A stretch of DNA of 64,000 nucleotides. Source: Streptomyces griseoluteus (GTDB lineage: Bacteria > Actinomycetota > Actinomycetes > Streptomycetales > Streptomycetaceae). Location: assembly GCF_004784465.1 (NCBI RefSeq), contig NZ_SRRU01000005.1:372001-436000 (forward strand), given 5' to 3'. Shown here one piece after another: positions 1-8,670 of the stretch. The notes under the pieces are model-generated. The model did no database searches. It was not told the DNA's origin and saw only the letters and a program-made list of their open reading frames with translations. Position numbers and translations under genes: made by a program. Each line of letters starts with the position of its first letter. Positions within the stretch are counted from its first letter, which is position 1.

Positions 1-1107
1 GGTCGTCGCGCCGGGCGCGTTCTGCGCCCCTCGCACCGAGGTCTTGCTGCCGCGCGGTGCCGTGCAGCGCGCGTCGGTGTTCGCCGGGCGCGTGCTGGTG
101 TCGGCGGGGTCGCGCCGCTGGGTGCCGTAGCCCTGGGTGCACGCGGGCGGGTCGCCCGCGTTCACGACCATTCCGAAGTGGGTGGTGCCGTCGCCGGGAA
201 TGACCGTGTAGCTGCCCGCGACCGTGAGCGGCAGCGTGACCAGGGCCTGTTCGATGCCGGGCAGCCGGGCCACGGTGACCTGCCCGCCGCTGACGAGGTT
301 GGCCAGCAGGACCGGCACGTGCGGCCGCGTGGACCTCAGCAGGGAGTCGACCTGCTGCGCGGCGGGCGGCGTGTTGCCGATCAGCCGGCGCAGATCGCCG
401 TCGCTCGACTTCAACTGCGCCGTGAGGGTGGCGAGGTCGCGGGAGAAGGACTTGATGGCCGAGCCCTTGTCGGCCTGGGTCTTGAGCACCTTCCGGGAGT
501 CCTCGATCAGCGAGACCGTCTGGGGCAGCGACTCGGAGGCCGACTCGACCAGCGCGTCGCCGGAGTCCACCAGCCGGCTCAGGTTCGGCCCGGTGCCGGC
601 GAACGCCTTGCCCAGTTCGTCGACGGTGACCCGGAGGTCGTCCTTGCCGACCGAGTTGACCAGCCGGTCGAGGCTGAGGACCAGGTCGGTGACCGGCAGC
701 GGGGTCCGGGTGCGGCTGCGCGGGATCGGGGTGCCGTCCTTGAGGTACGGCCCGCCGGACCGCCGCGGCTGGAGGTCGACGTACTGCTCGCCCACCGCCG
801 AGCGGTCGGCGACCACCGCGAGCGTGTCGGCCGGGATCCGCGGGGCGCCGTCCTCGATCCTGAGCGCCACCGAGATCCCCGACCGGGTCAGCCGCAGGTC
901 GCCCACGCGGCCCACGGGCACGCCCCGGTAGGTGACCTCGGCGCCGGAGAAGATGCCCCCGGACTCGGCGAAGTCGGCGCGCACGGTGTATCCGCGGTGC
1001 AGGACGTCGTCCACCAGGCCCGTGTACCGGGCGCCGACGTACGACACCCCGAGGGCGGTGACGGTCGCGAAGGCGAGCAGCTGGGCCTTGACCGTACGTG
1101 TGATCAC
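1..1107 (-). CDS. mceF: MCE family protein, MceF position (partial, 3' end outside window)
   Basis: Six-protein Mce complexes form a periplasm-spanning channel that feeds lipids or sterols to YrbE permeases. The frame starts at a GTG that overlaps the stop of the preceding lipoprotein gene (GTGA) and stays open for 369 codons to the window edge. The N-terminus has one membrane anchor, followed by an MCE/MlaD domain (GGIFSGAEVTYRGVPVGRVG, about residues 40-60) and a long helical needle region. It is the last gene of the operon, matching MceF of mycobacteria. The C-terminus is not visible. The family is sure; the letter comes from gene order. Confidence 0.9.
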   Translation of the reverse strand, partial: MITRTVKAQLLAFATVTALGVSYVGARYTGLVDDVLHRGYTVRADFAESGGIFSGAEVTYRGVPVGRVGDLRLTRSGISVALRIEDGAPRIPADTLAVVADRSAVGEQYVDLQPRRSGGPYLKDGTPIPRSRTRTPLPVTDLVLSLDRLVNSVGKDDLRVTVDELGKAFAGTGPNLSRLVDSGDALVESASESLPQTVSLIEDSRKVLKTQADKGSAIKSFSRDLATLTAQLKSSDGDLRRLIGNTPPAAQQVDSLLRSTRPHVPVLLANLVSGGQVTVARLPGIEQALVTLPLTVAGSYTVIPGDGTTHFGMVVNAGDPPACTQGYGTQRRDPADTSTRPANTDARCTAPRGSKTSVRGAQNAPGATT

Positions 1108-2396
1108 GGCAGCATCCCCTTCAGCATCAGCTCGGCCAGGCCGGTGTCGACGCCCGGCGGGAGGCGGCGCGAGCCGCTCCCGGTGCCGTAGGCGGCGGTG
1201 CACACCGGCGGGCACAGCAGAGAGCTGCCGGCGGAGGGCGTCGCGGGCGCCGAGGGCACGGGCGGGGTGGACGGCAGCGGCGGGGCCGACGGCAGGGGCG
1301 GGACGGACGGAAGGGACGGCAGGGGGACGGGAGTGGGGACGGGGGGAAGGTGCGGTGTCCCGGGGGTCGGGGACTTCCCGCCCTTGCCGGGCTTGCCGGT
1401 GACGTTGCCGTAGAGGTCCGCCAGGTCGAGGTCGGCGGTGATCTTCAGGTTGACGTAGTCGCCCTTGACGGCGTCCGTCGCGTTGCGCGGGAACGGGTAG
1501 GTGGTGAGGATCTCCAGGGAGCCGGGCAGGTCGTCGCCCGCCTTGTTCAGCTCCTGGAGGATGGGCTGGAGCTTCTTCAGGTTGGCGACGGTGTCGTCGC
1601 GGGAGGCGTTCACCACCCTGGTGCCGGTCCTGCCGAGCCCGGAGAGGGCGGTGAGCATCTTCGTCAGGTCCTTGCGCTGGTCGGCGAGGACCTTCAGGGC
1701 GGGCGGCACGGTGTCGACGGCCAGGGCGATCGTCTTCTTCTCCTTCTTCAGCCGCTTGGCGAGCCGGTCGACGCCCTTCAGCGCGCGCACGATCTCCGCC
1801 CGCTGGCCGTCGAGGCCGCCGAGGAAGGTGTCGAGTTGCTTCAGCAGGGACCTGACCCGGTCCTCGCGACCGCCGAGGGCCTTGTTCAGCTCGACGGTGA
1901 TCGTCTTCAGCTGGGCCACCCCGCCGCCGTTGAGCAGCGCCGAGAGCGCCGACAGCACCTCCTCGACCTCCGGGTTGCGGCCGCTGCGGGACAGCGGGAT
2001 GCGGTCGCCGTCGCGGAGCCGTCCGACGGGCCGCGTGCCGGCCGACGGGGACAGGGCGACGTACTTCTCGCCGAGCATGCTGGTCTGCCGCAGGTCGGCG
2101 GCCGCGTTGCCGGGCAGCTTCACCGAGTCGGCGATCCTGAGCCGCACGCGGGCGTGCCAGCCGTCCAGTTCCACCTTCTCGACCGCGCCGACGGTGACGT
2201 TGTCGACCTTGACCGCCGACTGCGGCACGAGGTCCAGGACGTCCCGGAAGTCGACGGTGACGTGGTATGCGTGGCCGTCCGAGGCGGCGCCGCCGGGGAG
2301 CGGGACGTCGTACCAGCCGTTGAACTCGCAGCCGGTCAGCAGCAGCGAGCCGACCGTCGTCCAGGCGGCCGTCCGCGCCTTGCGCCGCGCGCTCAT
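1104..2396 (-). CDS. mceE: MCE family lipoprotein, MceE position
   Basis: 430 aa. The N-terminus carries a lipobox (LLTGC, Cys at about residue 23), so it should be a lipid-anchored MCE subunit, as MceE/LprK is in mycobacteria. An MCE domain follows (about residues 45-125, SAVKVDNVTVGAVEKV), then a helical region, and a proline-rich C-terminus with repeated PLPS/PPLPS blocks. The ATG at 2396 overlaps the stop of the upstream mce gene (ATGA). A longer frame reaches upstream only by running through the neighbouring gene out of frame, so it was not used. Start and family are well supported. Confidence 0.92.
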   Translation of the reverse strand: MSARRKARTAAWTTVGSLLLTGCEFNGWYDVPLPGGAASDGHAYHVTVDFRDVLDLVPQSAVKVDNVTVGAVEKVELDGWHARVRLRIADSVKLPGNAAADLRQTSMLGEKYVALSPSAGTRPVGRLRDGDRIPLSRSGRNPEVEEVLSALSALLNGGGVAQLKTITVELNKALGGREDRVRSLLKQLDTFLGGLDGQRAEIVRALKGVDRLAKRLKKEKKTIALAVDTVPPALKVLADQRKDLTKMLTALSGLGRTGTRVVNASRDDTVANLKKLQPILQELNKAGDDLPGSLEILTTYPFPRNATDAVKGDYVNLKITADLDLADLYGNVTGKPGKGGKSPTPGTPHLPPVPTPVPLPSLPSVPPLPSAPPLPSTPPVPSAPATPSAGSSLLCPPVCTAAYGTGSGSRRLPPGVDTGLAELMLKGMLP

Positions 2397-3502
2397 GCCG
2401 ATGCTCCCAGGATGCCGCCGAGGGTCTTGTCGGCCGTGCCCGTCGACGCGGGCGCCGACGGGATGTCGGGGAGCGAGTCGAGGAGTTTCTTCAGGCCGGC
2501 GCAGTTGTCGTGGTCCTCGCCGGTCGTCTTCAGGATCGAGCAGAGGAGGGAGGGCGGATCCTGCGGGGTCTGCGCGTTGTCGCGGGTGTCGAGGGTGCCG
2601 GCGGCGGGGTTGTAGGCGTTCTGCAGGTTCGACAGGCCCGTGGGGGCGACGGTCAACAGCTCCTCCAGAGCTTTCCGTTGGGTGACGAGGACCTTGGTGA
2701 CCTTGGCCAGGCCCCGCACGTCCGAGGTCAGCGCCTTCTTGTTGCCTTTCACGAAGCCGGACACGTCGCCGAGCGCGGCGGCCAGGTACTTCAGCGCGGC
2801 CGCGAGGTCCTTGCGCTCCCCGGCGAGTTGCCCGGCCACGTCGGCGAGGTCGGTGTTGAACGACCGCACACGGGCGTCGTCCGCCGCCAGCGCGGCCGTG
2901 AACACCTGGAGGTTCCGCACGGTCCCGAACAGGTCGCCGCGCCCGTCGGACAGCGTGGTGACCGCCTGGGACAGGTCCTCCACGGTCTGGTTGAGGTCCT
3001 TGCCCTGCCCGCGGAGGTTGTCCGCGCTCACCCCGAGCAGCCGGGACAGCGAGCCCTTCTTGTTGGCGCCGTTCGAGCCGAGCGCGTCGGCGGTGGTGTG
3101 CAGGCTGTCGAAGATCCGGTCCAGTTCGACGGGGACGGCCGCCCGGGACTGGGGGATGACGTCTCCGTCCCGCAGCACCGCGCCCTTGCGGTACACCGGC
3201 AGCAGCTGCACGTAACGGTCGCTGACGACCGAGGAGTTCACGATGGCGGCCTGTGCGCCGGCCGGCACCTTGCGGCCCCGGTCGTACTCCAGCTCGACCC
3301 GCACCCGGCCGCCCTCCGGCGTGATCTTCCTGACCTCGCCGATGCGGACGCCGAGGACGCGGACGTCGGAGCCGGGGTAGATGCCGACGGTGCGCGGGAA
3401 GTACGCCGTGACGCGGACGGGGCCGGGGCCCGGCCACAGGACGGCGGCCAGGCCGACGAGGAGCGCGAGCGCGGTGAACAGGGCCAGGAGTCTGCGGGTC
3501 AT
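2393..3502 (-). CDS. mceD: MCE family protein, MceD position
   Basis: 369 aa. One N-terminal membrane helix (about residues 5-25) is followed by an MCE domain in which IYPGSDVRVLGVRIGEV and the later SDRYVQLLP match the family core. The rest is a predicted helical barrel region. It overlaps both neighbours by four bases (ATGA), so it is translationally coupled in the operon. By analogy with mycobacterial Mce complexes it is one of six different subunits that share a lipid channel across the envelope. The cargo cannot be read from the sequence. Confidence 0.92.
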   Translation of the reverse strand: MTRRLLALFTALALLVGLAAVLWPGPGPVRVTAYFPRTVGIYPGSDVRVLGVRIGEVRKITPEGGRVRVELEYDRGRKVPAGAQAAIVNSSVVSDRYVQLLPVYRKGAVLRDGDVIPQSRAAVPVELDRIFDSLHTTADALGSNGANKKGSLSRLLGVSADNLRGQGKDLNQTVEDLSQAVTTLSDGRGDLFGTVRNLQVFTAALAADDARVRSFNTDLADVAGQLAGERKDLAAALKYLAAALGDVSGFVKGNKKALTSDVRGLAKVTKVLVTQRKALEELLTVAPTGLSNLQNAYNPAAGTLDTRDNAQTPQDPPSLLCSILKTTGEDHDNCAGLKKLLDSLPDIPSAPASTGTADKTLGGILGASA

Positions 3503-4773
3503 CGGGTGCCTCCTGTCCGCGGCGTGACCGGGGCGGCGACCAGGTTCTGGATGTAGGAGTCGAACCAGCGGCCGTTGCCGAGGGTGTTGGTGAAGAGCCG
3601 TACGTAGGGGGCGAGCAGCCGGACGCTGCGGTCGAGACTCGCCTGGTTTCGTTCGAGCATCGTCACGAAGGTGTCGAGGTTCTTCAGCGCGGGTCCGATC
3701 TCCTTGCTGTTGTCGTCGACCAGGCCGGACAGCTCGATGCCGAGCAGCGCGGAGCTCTTGAGCAGCTGGTGGATGGCCGCGCGCCGCCTGTCGATCTCCT
3801 TGAACAGGGCGTCACCGTCCTTCACCAGCGCGGAGAAGTCCTTCGTGTGGCCGGCCAGCACCTTGGTGACTCCGTTCGCGTGGTCGAGGAGTCCGCGCAG
3901 CGCCTCGTCGCGGGCGGCGACGGTCCGGGAGATCCGCGCGAGCCCCTTGATCGACGCCCGCACCTCCCCGGGGGAGTCCTGGAAGGTGACGGAGATCGTG
4001 TCCAGTGCCTTCGCGAGCCGGTCCGTGTCGACCTCCTCGGTGGTGGTCGTCAGGTCGCTGAAGGCCTGGACGACGTCGTACGCCGACACGGTCCGCCGGA
4101 GCGGGATCTCGCTGCCGGGGTTCAACTGGCCGGGCCCCTTCGGGTACAGGGCCAGGTACTTCGCGCCGAGGATCGTCTTGACCCGGATCGCCGCGCCCGT
4201 GTCGGTGCCGAACGCGGGACGGTCCTTCACCTTGAAGGTCACCTTGACGTGGTCGCCGTCCAGGTCGACGCCCTTGACCTTGCCGACCTTGACCCCGGCG
4301 ATCCGTACCTCGTCGCCCGGCTTGAGCCCGCTGGCCTCGGAGAACGCCGCGCTGTAGGTGTCGCCGCCGCCGATCAGCGGCAGGTTGTCGGCGTTGAAGG
4401 CGGCGACGGTGAGCAGCGCGAGGACGGTGAGGCCGACCGCGCCGACGACGACCGGGTTCCTCCCCCGGCTACCGCTGGGAGGTGCCCCCACGCGGAAGGG
4501 CTTCGGGCGCGGGCGCTGGAGCCGGATCCTGGGCAGCTTCGGCGGCAGGACGCGCACCTTCACCAGGGGCTCGCGGCGGGGTGCGCGCCTGGGCAGCAGC
4601 CGAGGGAGTTTCGGCAGCCGCGGTGGCAGGACCCGCACCTTCCCCAGCGGCTCGGGACGGGGTGCGCGCCTGGGCAGCAGCCGGGGAAGCCTCGGCAGCT
4701 TCGGCGGCAGGACCCGCACCTTCACCAGCGGCTCGGGACGGCGGGCGTCGCGCCGCCTGACGCGCCTGCTCAT
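3499..4773 (-). CDS. mceC: MCE family protein, MceC position, with cationic N-terminal repeats
   Basis: 424 aa from the ATG at 4773, which overlaps the upstream stop (ATGA); an ATG three codons earlier (4782) is possible but overlaps more. Unusually, about 100 residues precede the membrane helix. They are Arg/Pro/Leu-rich and contain nearly three copies of a 27-residue unit built around PLVKVRVLPPKLP. The helix (about residues 108-125) and a normal MCE domain (YSAAFSEASGLKPGDEVRIA) follow. The extension would lie in the cytoplasm. A palindromic repeat at 4461-4490 is translated in frame just before the helix. Channel role as for the other subunits; the function of the extension is unknown. 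Confidence 0.9.
   Translation of the reverse strand: MSRRVRRRDARRPEPLVKVRVLPPKLPRLPRLLPRRAPRPEPLGKVRVLPPRLPKLPRLLPRRAPRREPLVKVRVLPPKLPRIRLQRPRPKPFRVGAPPSGSRGRNPVVVGAVGLTVLALLTVAAFNADNLPLIGGGDTYSAAFSEASGLKPGDEVRIAGVKVGKVKGVDLDGDHVKVTFKVKDRPAFGTDTGAAIRVKTILGAKYLALYPKGPGQLNPGSEIPLRRTVSAYDVVQAFSDLTTTTEEVDTDRLAKALDTISVTFQDSPGEVRASIKGLARISRTVAARDEALRGLLDHANGVTKVLAGHTKDFSALVKDGDALFKEIDRRRAAIHQLLKSSALLGIELSGLVDDNSKEIGPALKNLDTFVTMLERNQASLDRSVRLLAPYVRLFTNTLGNGRWFDSYIQNLVAAPVTPRTGGTR
4461..4490. repeat. Dispersed-type GC palindromic element within mceC
   Basis: On the minus strand GGGGGCACCTCCC is followed by AGCGGTAGCC and GGGGGA, an imperfect palindrome. From memory this resembles a small palindromic repeat common between genes in Streptomyces genomes. 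Here it lies in a coding region and is translated as roughly VGAPPSGSRG. Only one copy was noticed in this window, so its repeat nature is inferred. Confidence 0.45.
4519..4737 (-). repeat. 81-bp tandem repeat inside mceC
   Basis: Almost three in-frame copies of an 81-bp unit encode residues 13-39, 40-66 and about 67-85 of the MceC-like protein. Copies 1 and 2 differ at only a few residues (V/G, K/R, R/K). The third diverges after about 17 residues. High identity at DNA level (recurring gggcagcagccg) points to recent duplication. Confidence 0.85.
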
Positions 4774-5810
4774 CCGCCGCACCTCGCCCGCGCCACGTGC
4801 AGCTCCGGGGTGATCACCTGCTTGGTCTTCGGCAGCACGATCCGGCCGTCGAAGTCACAGAGGTAGAAGTTGAACCACGAGCCGTACGAGGCGGTCCCCG
4901 TCAGCTTCTCGAGCTTGTTCGGCAGCCGTTTCAGGACGCCCTCCACGGTGTTCTCGTTCTTGTTCAGCGTTCCGGTGAGATCGCCGAGCCCGGCGATGTC
5001 GTCCTTCAGCGGTGGACGCGCGTCCTTCAGCAGCCCCGCCGTGACGTCCGTGAGGTCGCCGATGCTCACCAGAGACGCCCCGATGGGCTTGCGGTCGGCG
5101 GACAGCCCCGAGATCACCCGGCGCAGCTGCGTGAGCAGCCCGGAGAAACGGGAGCCGCGCTCGTCGAGCGTCTGCAGGACGGTGTTGAGGTTGTCGATCA
5201 CCGACCCGATGAGCTTGTCCCGGTCGGCGAGGGTGCTGGTGAGCGACGCCGTGTGCGCGAGCAGGCTGTTCACCGTGCCGCCCTCGCCCTGGAGGGTCTG
5301 GACGATTTCGGTGGCGAGCTGGTTGACGTCGCTCGGGCTGAGCGCGGCGAACAGCGGCTTGAAGCCGTTCAGCAGGGCGTTGAGGTCCAGCGCCGGCTGG
5401 GTCCGGGACAGCGGGATGGTGCCGCCCGGCCGCAGCCGGGCGGTGGCGTCGCCGGCGCCCCCGGTGAGCGCGATGTACCGCTGCCCGACCAGGTTGCGGT
5501 AGCGGACGACGGCGTGGGTCGCGGCGAGCAGCGGCCGGTCCGTGCTGACGGTGAACGTGACCTCCGCCAGGGTCCGGTCCTTGATCCGGATTCCCTGGAC
5601 CTCTCCCACCCGCACTCCGGCCACCCGGATGTCGTCGCCGGTCTCCAGCCCGGTGACGTCGGTGAACACCGCGTGGTACGTGTCCTTGGGGGTGAAGGAG
5701 ATGTTGACGATGGTGGCGGCGAGCAGCGCCGTCGCCGCGATCGTGACCAGCGCGAAGAGGCTGAACTTGACCAGCGGGGCGGCGGTCTGCCGGGCTCCTG
5801 ACCTGCTCAT
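4770..5810 (-). CDS. mceB: MCE family protein, MceB position
   Basis: 346 aa. An N-terminal membrane helix (about residues 14-36) precedes an MCE domain (YHAVFTDVTGLETGDDIRVAGVR, then QRYIALTGG) and a helical region with the ALDLNALLNGFKPLF segment typical of Mce subunits. It overlaps the downstream mceC-like gene and the upstream mceA-like gene by four bases each. It acts as one subunit of the heterohexameric lipid-transfer channel. Nothing looks truncated. Confidence 0.92.
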   Translation of the reverse strand: MSRSGARQTAAPLVKFSLFALVTIAATALLAATIVNISFTPKDTYHAVFTDVTGLETGDDIRVAGVRVGEVQGIRIKDRTLAEVTFTVSTDRPLLAATHAVVRYRNLVGQRYIALTGGAGDATARLRPGGTIPLSRTQPALDLNALLNGFKPLFAALSPSDVNQLATEIVQTLQGEGGTVNSLLAHTASLTSTLADRDKLIGSVIDNLNTVLQTLDERGSRFSGLLTQLRRVISGLSADRKPIGASLVSIGDLTDVTAGLLKDARPPLKDDIAGLGDLTGTLNKNENTVEGVLKRLPNKLEKLTGTASYGSWFNFYLCDFDGRIVLPKTKQVITPELHVARARCGG

Positions 5811-7075
5811 GCGACACTCACCGCCGTCCCGCGCGCGAGCGGCCCGAACAGCAGGGTCGCCACGGGCGGTACCCGGTCCGCGGGGACGCCCATGACGGGA
5901 GCCACGAGCGAGCCGACGGCCCGTTGCTCGGCCCGGGTGGCGGACACGCCGGCGCCTGCGGGCTGTGCGCCGCCGGAGCCCGCGGCCGACGTCCCGTCGT
6001 GTAGGTGGGGCTTCGGTCCGGGCACCTGTGGATGCGGCAGGCCGCGGCAGTCGGGGCCGGACCGCTCGCCGTACACCGGCTCCTCACCGGGCCGGTACGC
6101 CCCCTGCGGCCGGACGACCTCGAGGGTGATCCGCATCTCGCCGCCCCGGAACGCGTCCTCGGACGCCTTCTCCTGCCGGACCAGGCCCTGGAACAGGCAG
6201 GGGTACTCCGGTGAGTAGCGGGCGAACAGCTCCAGCGTGGGGCGGGAGACCCGGCCCAGGGTGATCAGCCGGTCGCCGTTCTCGGACAGGAAGTCGTTCG
6301 CCGTGCCCGCCACGGTGGCGGTCGCGCGCAGGGCCGATGCCAACTGGTCCTTCTTCTCGGTGATCGTCCGGCTGGTGGTGACCGTGTTGCGCAGGATCCG
6401 CATCAGGTCGGGCGCGGCGTCGCCGTACACCTCGGCGACGTCCGCGAACCGCGTGATGTCCTCCTTGAGGGAAGGCACGTGCGGGTTGAGGCGGCGCAGA
6501 TAGCCCTCGACCCGGGTGAGGTTGCCGCCGATCCGGTCGCCGCGGCCCTCCAGCGCGGTGGCGAACGCCGAGAGGGTGGCGTCGAGTTCGCCCGGCCGGA
6601 CCGTGCGCAGCAGCGGCAGCAGGTCGTTCATCAGCTGCTGCACCTCGATGCCGACCTTGGTGCGGTCCTGGGTGATGACGTCGCCCGCGCGGATGGACCG
6701 GGCCGGCTGCACGGCGCCGACGGGAGCGACCAGGTCGACGTACTTCTCGCCGAACAGCGTCTTGGGCAGCAGCCGCGCGTGCACGTCCGAGGGGATGTAC
6801 GACACGTACTGCGGCTTGAGCGCGATGTCGAGGGTCGCCTTCGTGCCGTCGGCGTGCACCGCGCGCACCTCGCCGACCAGCAGCCCGCGCAGCTTGACGT
6901 CGGCGCGCGGGTCGAGCTGGTTGCCGAGGGTGTCGGCCTCCAGGGTGACGGGCACGACGGAGGTGAACGCCTGCTGGTAGACGGCCACCGCGAGCGACAG
7001 CAGCAGCGCGACCACGGTGAGGAACGCGATGCCGTACAGCCTGAGCCTCGTTCTGTGCGTGCGCACCGCTCTCAC
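5807..7075 (-). CDS. mceA: MCE family protein, MceA position
   Basis: 422 aa. It has one N-terminal membrane helix (about residues 10-30), an MCE domain (VPVTLEADTLGNQLDPRADVKLRG and FGEKYVDLVAPVG), then a helical region that includes GIEVQQLMNDLLPLL, and a low-complexity Ala/Pro tail. It is the first MCE gene after the two permease genes, the MceA position. It overlaps the yrbE-type gene by four bases. In mycobacteria the operon imports fatty acids or sterols; the substrate here is not deducible. Confidence 0.92.
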   Translation of the reverse strand: MRAVRTHRTRLRLYGIAFLTVVALLLSLAVAVYQQAFTSVVPVTLEADTLGNQLDPRADVKLRGLLVGEVRAVHADGTKATLDIALKPQYVSYIPSDVHARLLPKTLFGEKYVDLVAPVGAVQPARSIRAGDVITQDRTKVGIEVQQLMNDLLPLLRTVRPGELDATLSAFATALEGRGDRIGGNLTRVEGYLRRLNPHVPSLKEDITRFADVAEVYGDAAPDLMRILRNTVTTSRTITEKKDQLASALRATATVAGTANDFLSENGDRLITLGRVSRPTLELFARYSPEYPCLFQGLVRQEKASEDAFRGGEMRITLEVVRPQGAYRPGEEPVYGERSGPDCRGLPHPQVPGPKPHLHDGTSAAGSGGAQPAGAGVSATRAEQRAVGSLVAPVMGVPADRVPPVATLLFGPLARGTAVSVA

Positions 7076-7896
7076 CCCGCTATCCGTACGGTCGTGTTGG
7101 CGCCCCAGATGGCGAGGCTCAGGAAGAAGTCCAGGACGTTGACGGCGACGATCGAGGTCCGCACCGCCCGGCCCACCGCGACGCCGACACCGGCCGGGCC
7201 GCCGCTCGCGTGGTAGCCGTAGTAGCAGTGCACCAGGATGATCAGCACGGCGAAGACGATCACCTTGCCGAAGGACCAGAACACGTCGACGGGCGGCAGG
7301 TACTGGTGGAAGTAGTGGTCGTACGTGCCGGTCGACTGCCCGTAGTAGCCGGTGGTGATGGTGCGGGCGGCCAGGTACGAGGACAGCAGCCCGACCACGT
7401 ACAGCGGGATCACCGCGACGAAGCCGGCGATCATCCGCGTCGTCACCAGGAACGGCAGCGAGGGGACGCCCATCACCTCCAGCGCGTCGGTCTCCTCGCT
7501 GATCCGCATCGCACCGAGCTGCGCGGTGAACCCGGCGCCGACGGTCGCGGACAGGGCGAGCCCGGCCACCAGCGGGGCGATCTCCCGGGTGTTGAAGTAC
7601 GCCGACAGGAACGCCACGAAGTTGGAGGTGCCGAGCTGGTTGAGGGCCGCGTAACCCTGGAGGCCGACCTCGGTGCCGGTGAAGAAGGACAGGAACGCGA
7701 TCACGCCGACCGTGCCACCGACGACGGCGAGCGCGCCGCGCCCGAAGCTCACCTCGGCGAGCAGCCGCAGGATCTCCTTCTTGTAGCGGCGCAGGGTGCG
7801 GCCCGTCCAGGCCAGGGAGCGTCCGTAGAAGGACAGTTGCGTCCCCAGCTCTTCGAGTGAGCGCAGGGGGCGGTCGAGGACGTCTCTCGGTCTCAT
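7072..7896 (-). CDS. MlaE/YrbE-type ABC permease, second copy
   Basis: 274 aa polytopic membrane protein of the MlaE family with about five or six hydrophobic segments. The conserved core GFTAQLGAMRISEETDALEVMGV is present at about residues 120-145 and marks the coupling region of these permeases. It lies three bases downstream of the first permease and overlaps mceA. It should form a heterodimer with the 7900-8670 product, energised by the ATPase encoded at 8667-9596. Confidence 0.95.
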   Translation of the reverse strand: MRPRDVLDRPLRSLEELGTQLSFYGRSLAWTGRTLRRYKKEILRLLAEVSFGRGALAVVGGTVGVIAFLSFFTGTEVGLQGYAALNQLGTSNFVAFLSAYFNTREIAPLVAGLALSATVGAGFTAQLGAMRISEETDALEVMGVPSLPFLVTTRMIAGFVAVIPLYVVGLLSSYLAARTITTGYYGQSTGTYDHYFHQYLPPVDVFWSFGKVIVFAVLIILVHCYYGYHASGGPAGVGVAVGRAVRTSIVAVNVLDFFLSLAIWGANTTVRIAG

Positions 7897-7899
7897 CGG

Positions 7900-8670
7900 C
7901 TAACCCCTCTGCGGGACGACCTGGAAGTACACGGCGGTCATCACGAAGTTGGTCACGAACAGCAACATGAAGGTGATCACCACGGACTGGTTGACGGCGT
8001 CACCCACGCCCTTCGGGCCGCCCTGCGCCGTCAGCCCCTTGTACGAGGCGACGATCGCCGCGATGGCCCCGAACACCAGCGCCTTGATCTCCGCCGCCCA
8101 CAGGTCGGACAGCTGGGCGAGGGTGGTGAAGGACGCCAGGTAGGCGCCGGGCGTGCCGTGCTGGAGGACGACGTTGAAGAAGTAGCCGCCCGCGACACCG
8201 ACCACCGAGACGAGGCCGTTGAGCAGTACGGCCACGGCCATCGACGCCAGCACCCGCGGTACGACGAGCCGGTGGATCGGGTCGATGCCGAGGACCTGCA
8301 TCGCGTCGATCTCGTCCCGGATCTTGCGTGCTCCGAGGTCCGCGCAGATGGCCGTGCCGCCCGCGCCCGCGATCAGCAGCGCCGTGACGATCGGCGAGGC
8401 CTCCCGCAGCACGGCCAGCACGGACGCGGCCCCGGAGAAGGACTGGGCGCCCAACTGCCGGGTCAGGCTGCCGATCTGCAGGGCGATGACCGCCCCGAAG
8501 GGGATCGAGACCAGGGCCGTCGGCAGGATCGTGACACTGGCGACGAACCACGCCTGCTGGATGAACTCTCGCGCCTGGAAGGGCCGTCGGGGCAGGGACC
8601 GGACGACGTCCAGCGCCATCGCGAACAGGTTGCCCGATTGGCGGAGGGCACCCGTCGGGGAGAGCCTCAT
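7900..8670 (-). CDS. MlaE/YrbE-type ABC permease, first copy
   Basis: 256 aa membrane protein of the MlaE family. The motif GTAICADLGARKIRDEIDAM followed by QVLGID is the conserved cytoplasmic segment that meets the ATPase. It begins within the last codons of the ATPase gene (four-base overlap), which indicates coupled translation. It corresponds to YrbEA of mycobacterial mce operons and pairs with the next gene to form the transmembrane part of the importer. Confidence 0.95.
   Translation of the reverse strand: MRLSPTGALRQSGNLFAMALDVVRSLPRRPFQAREFIQQAWFVASVTILPTALVSIPFGAVIALQIGSLTRQLGAQSFSGAASVLAVLREASPIVTALLIAGAGGTAICADLGARKIRDEIDAMQVLGIDPIHRLVVPRVLASMAVAVLLNGLVSVVGVAGGYFFNVVLQHGTPGAYLASFTTLAQLSDLWAAEIKALVFGAIAAIVASYKGLTAQGGPKGVGDAVNQSVVITFMLLFVTNFVMTAVYFQVVPQRG

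Noticed and set aside
1104-3437. A 777-codon open frame that covers two mce genes
   Set aside because: Its first 340 residues are an Arg/Pro/Gly-rich out-of-frame reading of the mceD gene. The real lipoprotein gene starts at 2396 with a signal peptide and ATGA overlap.
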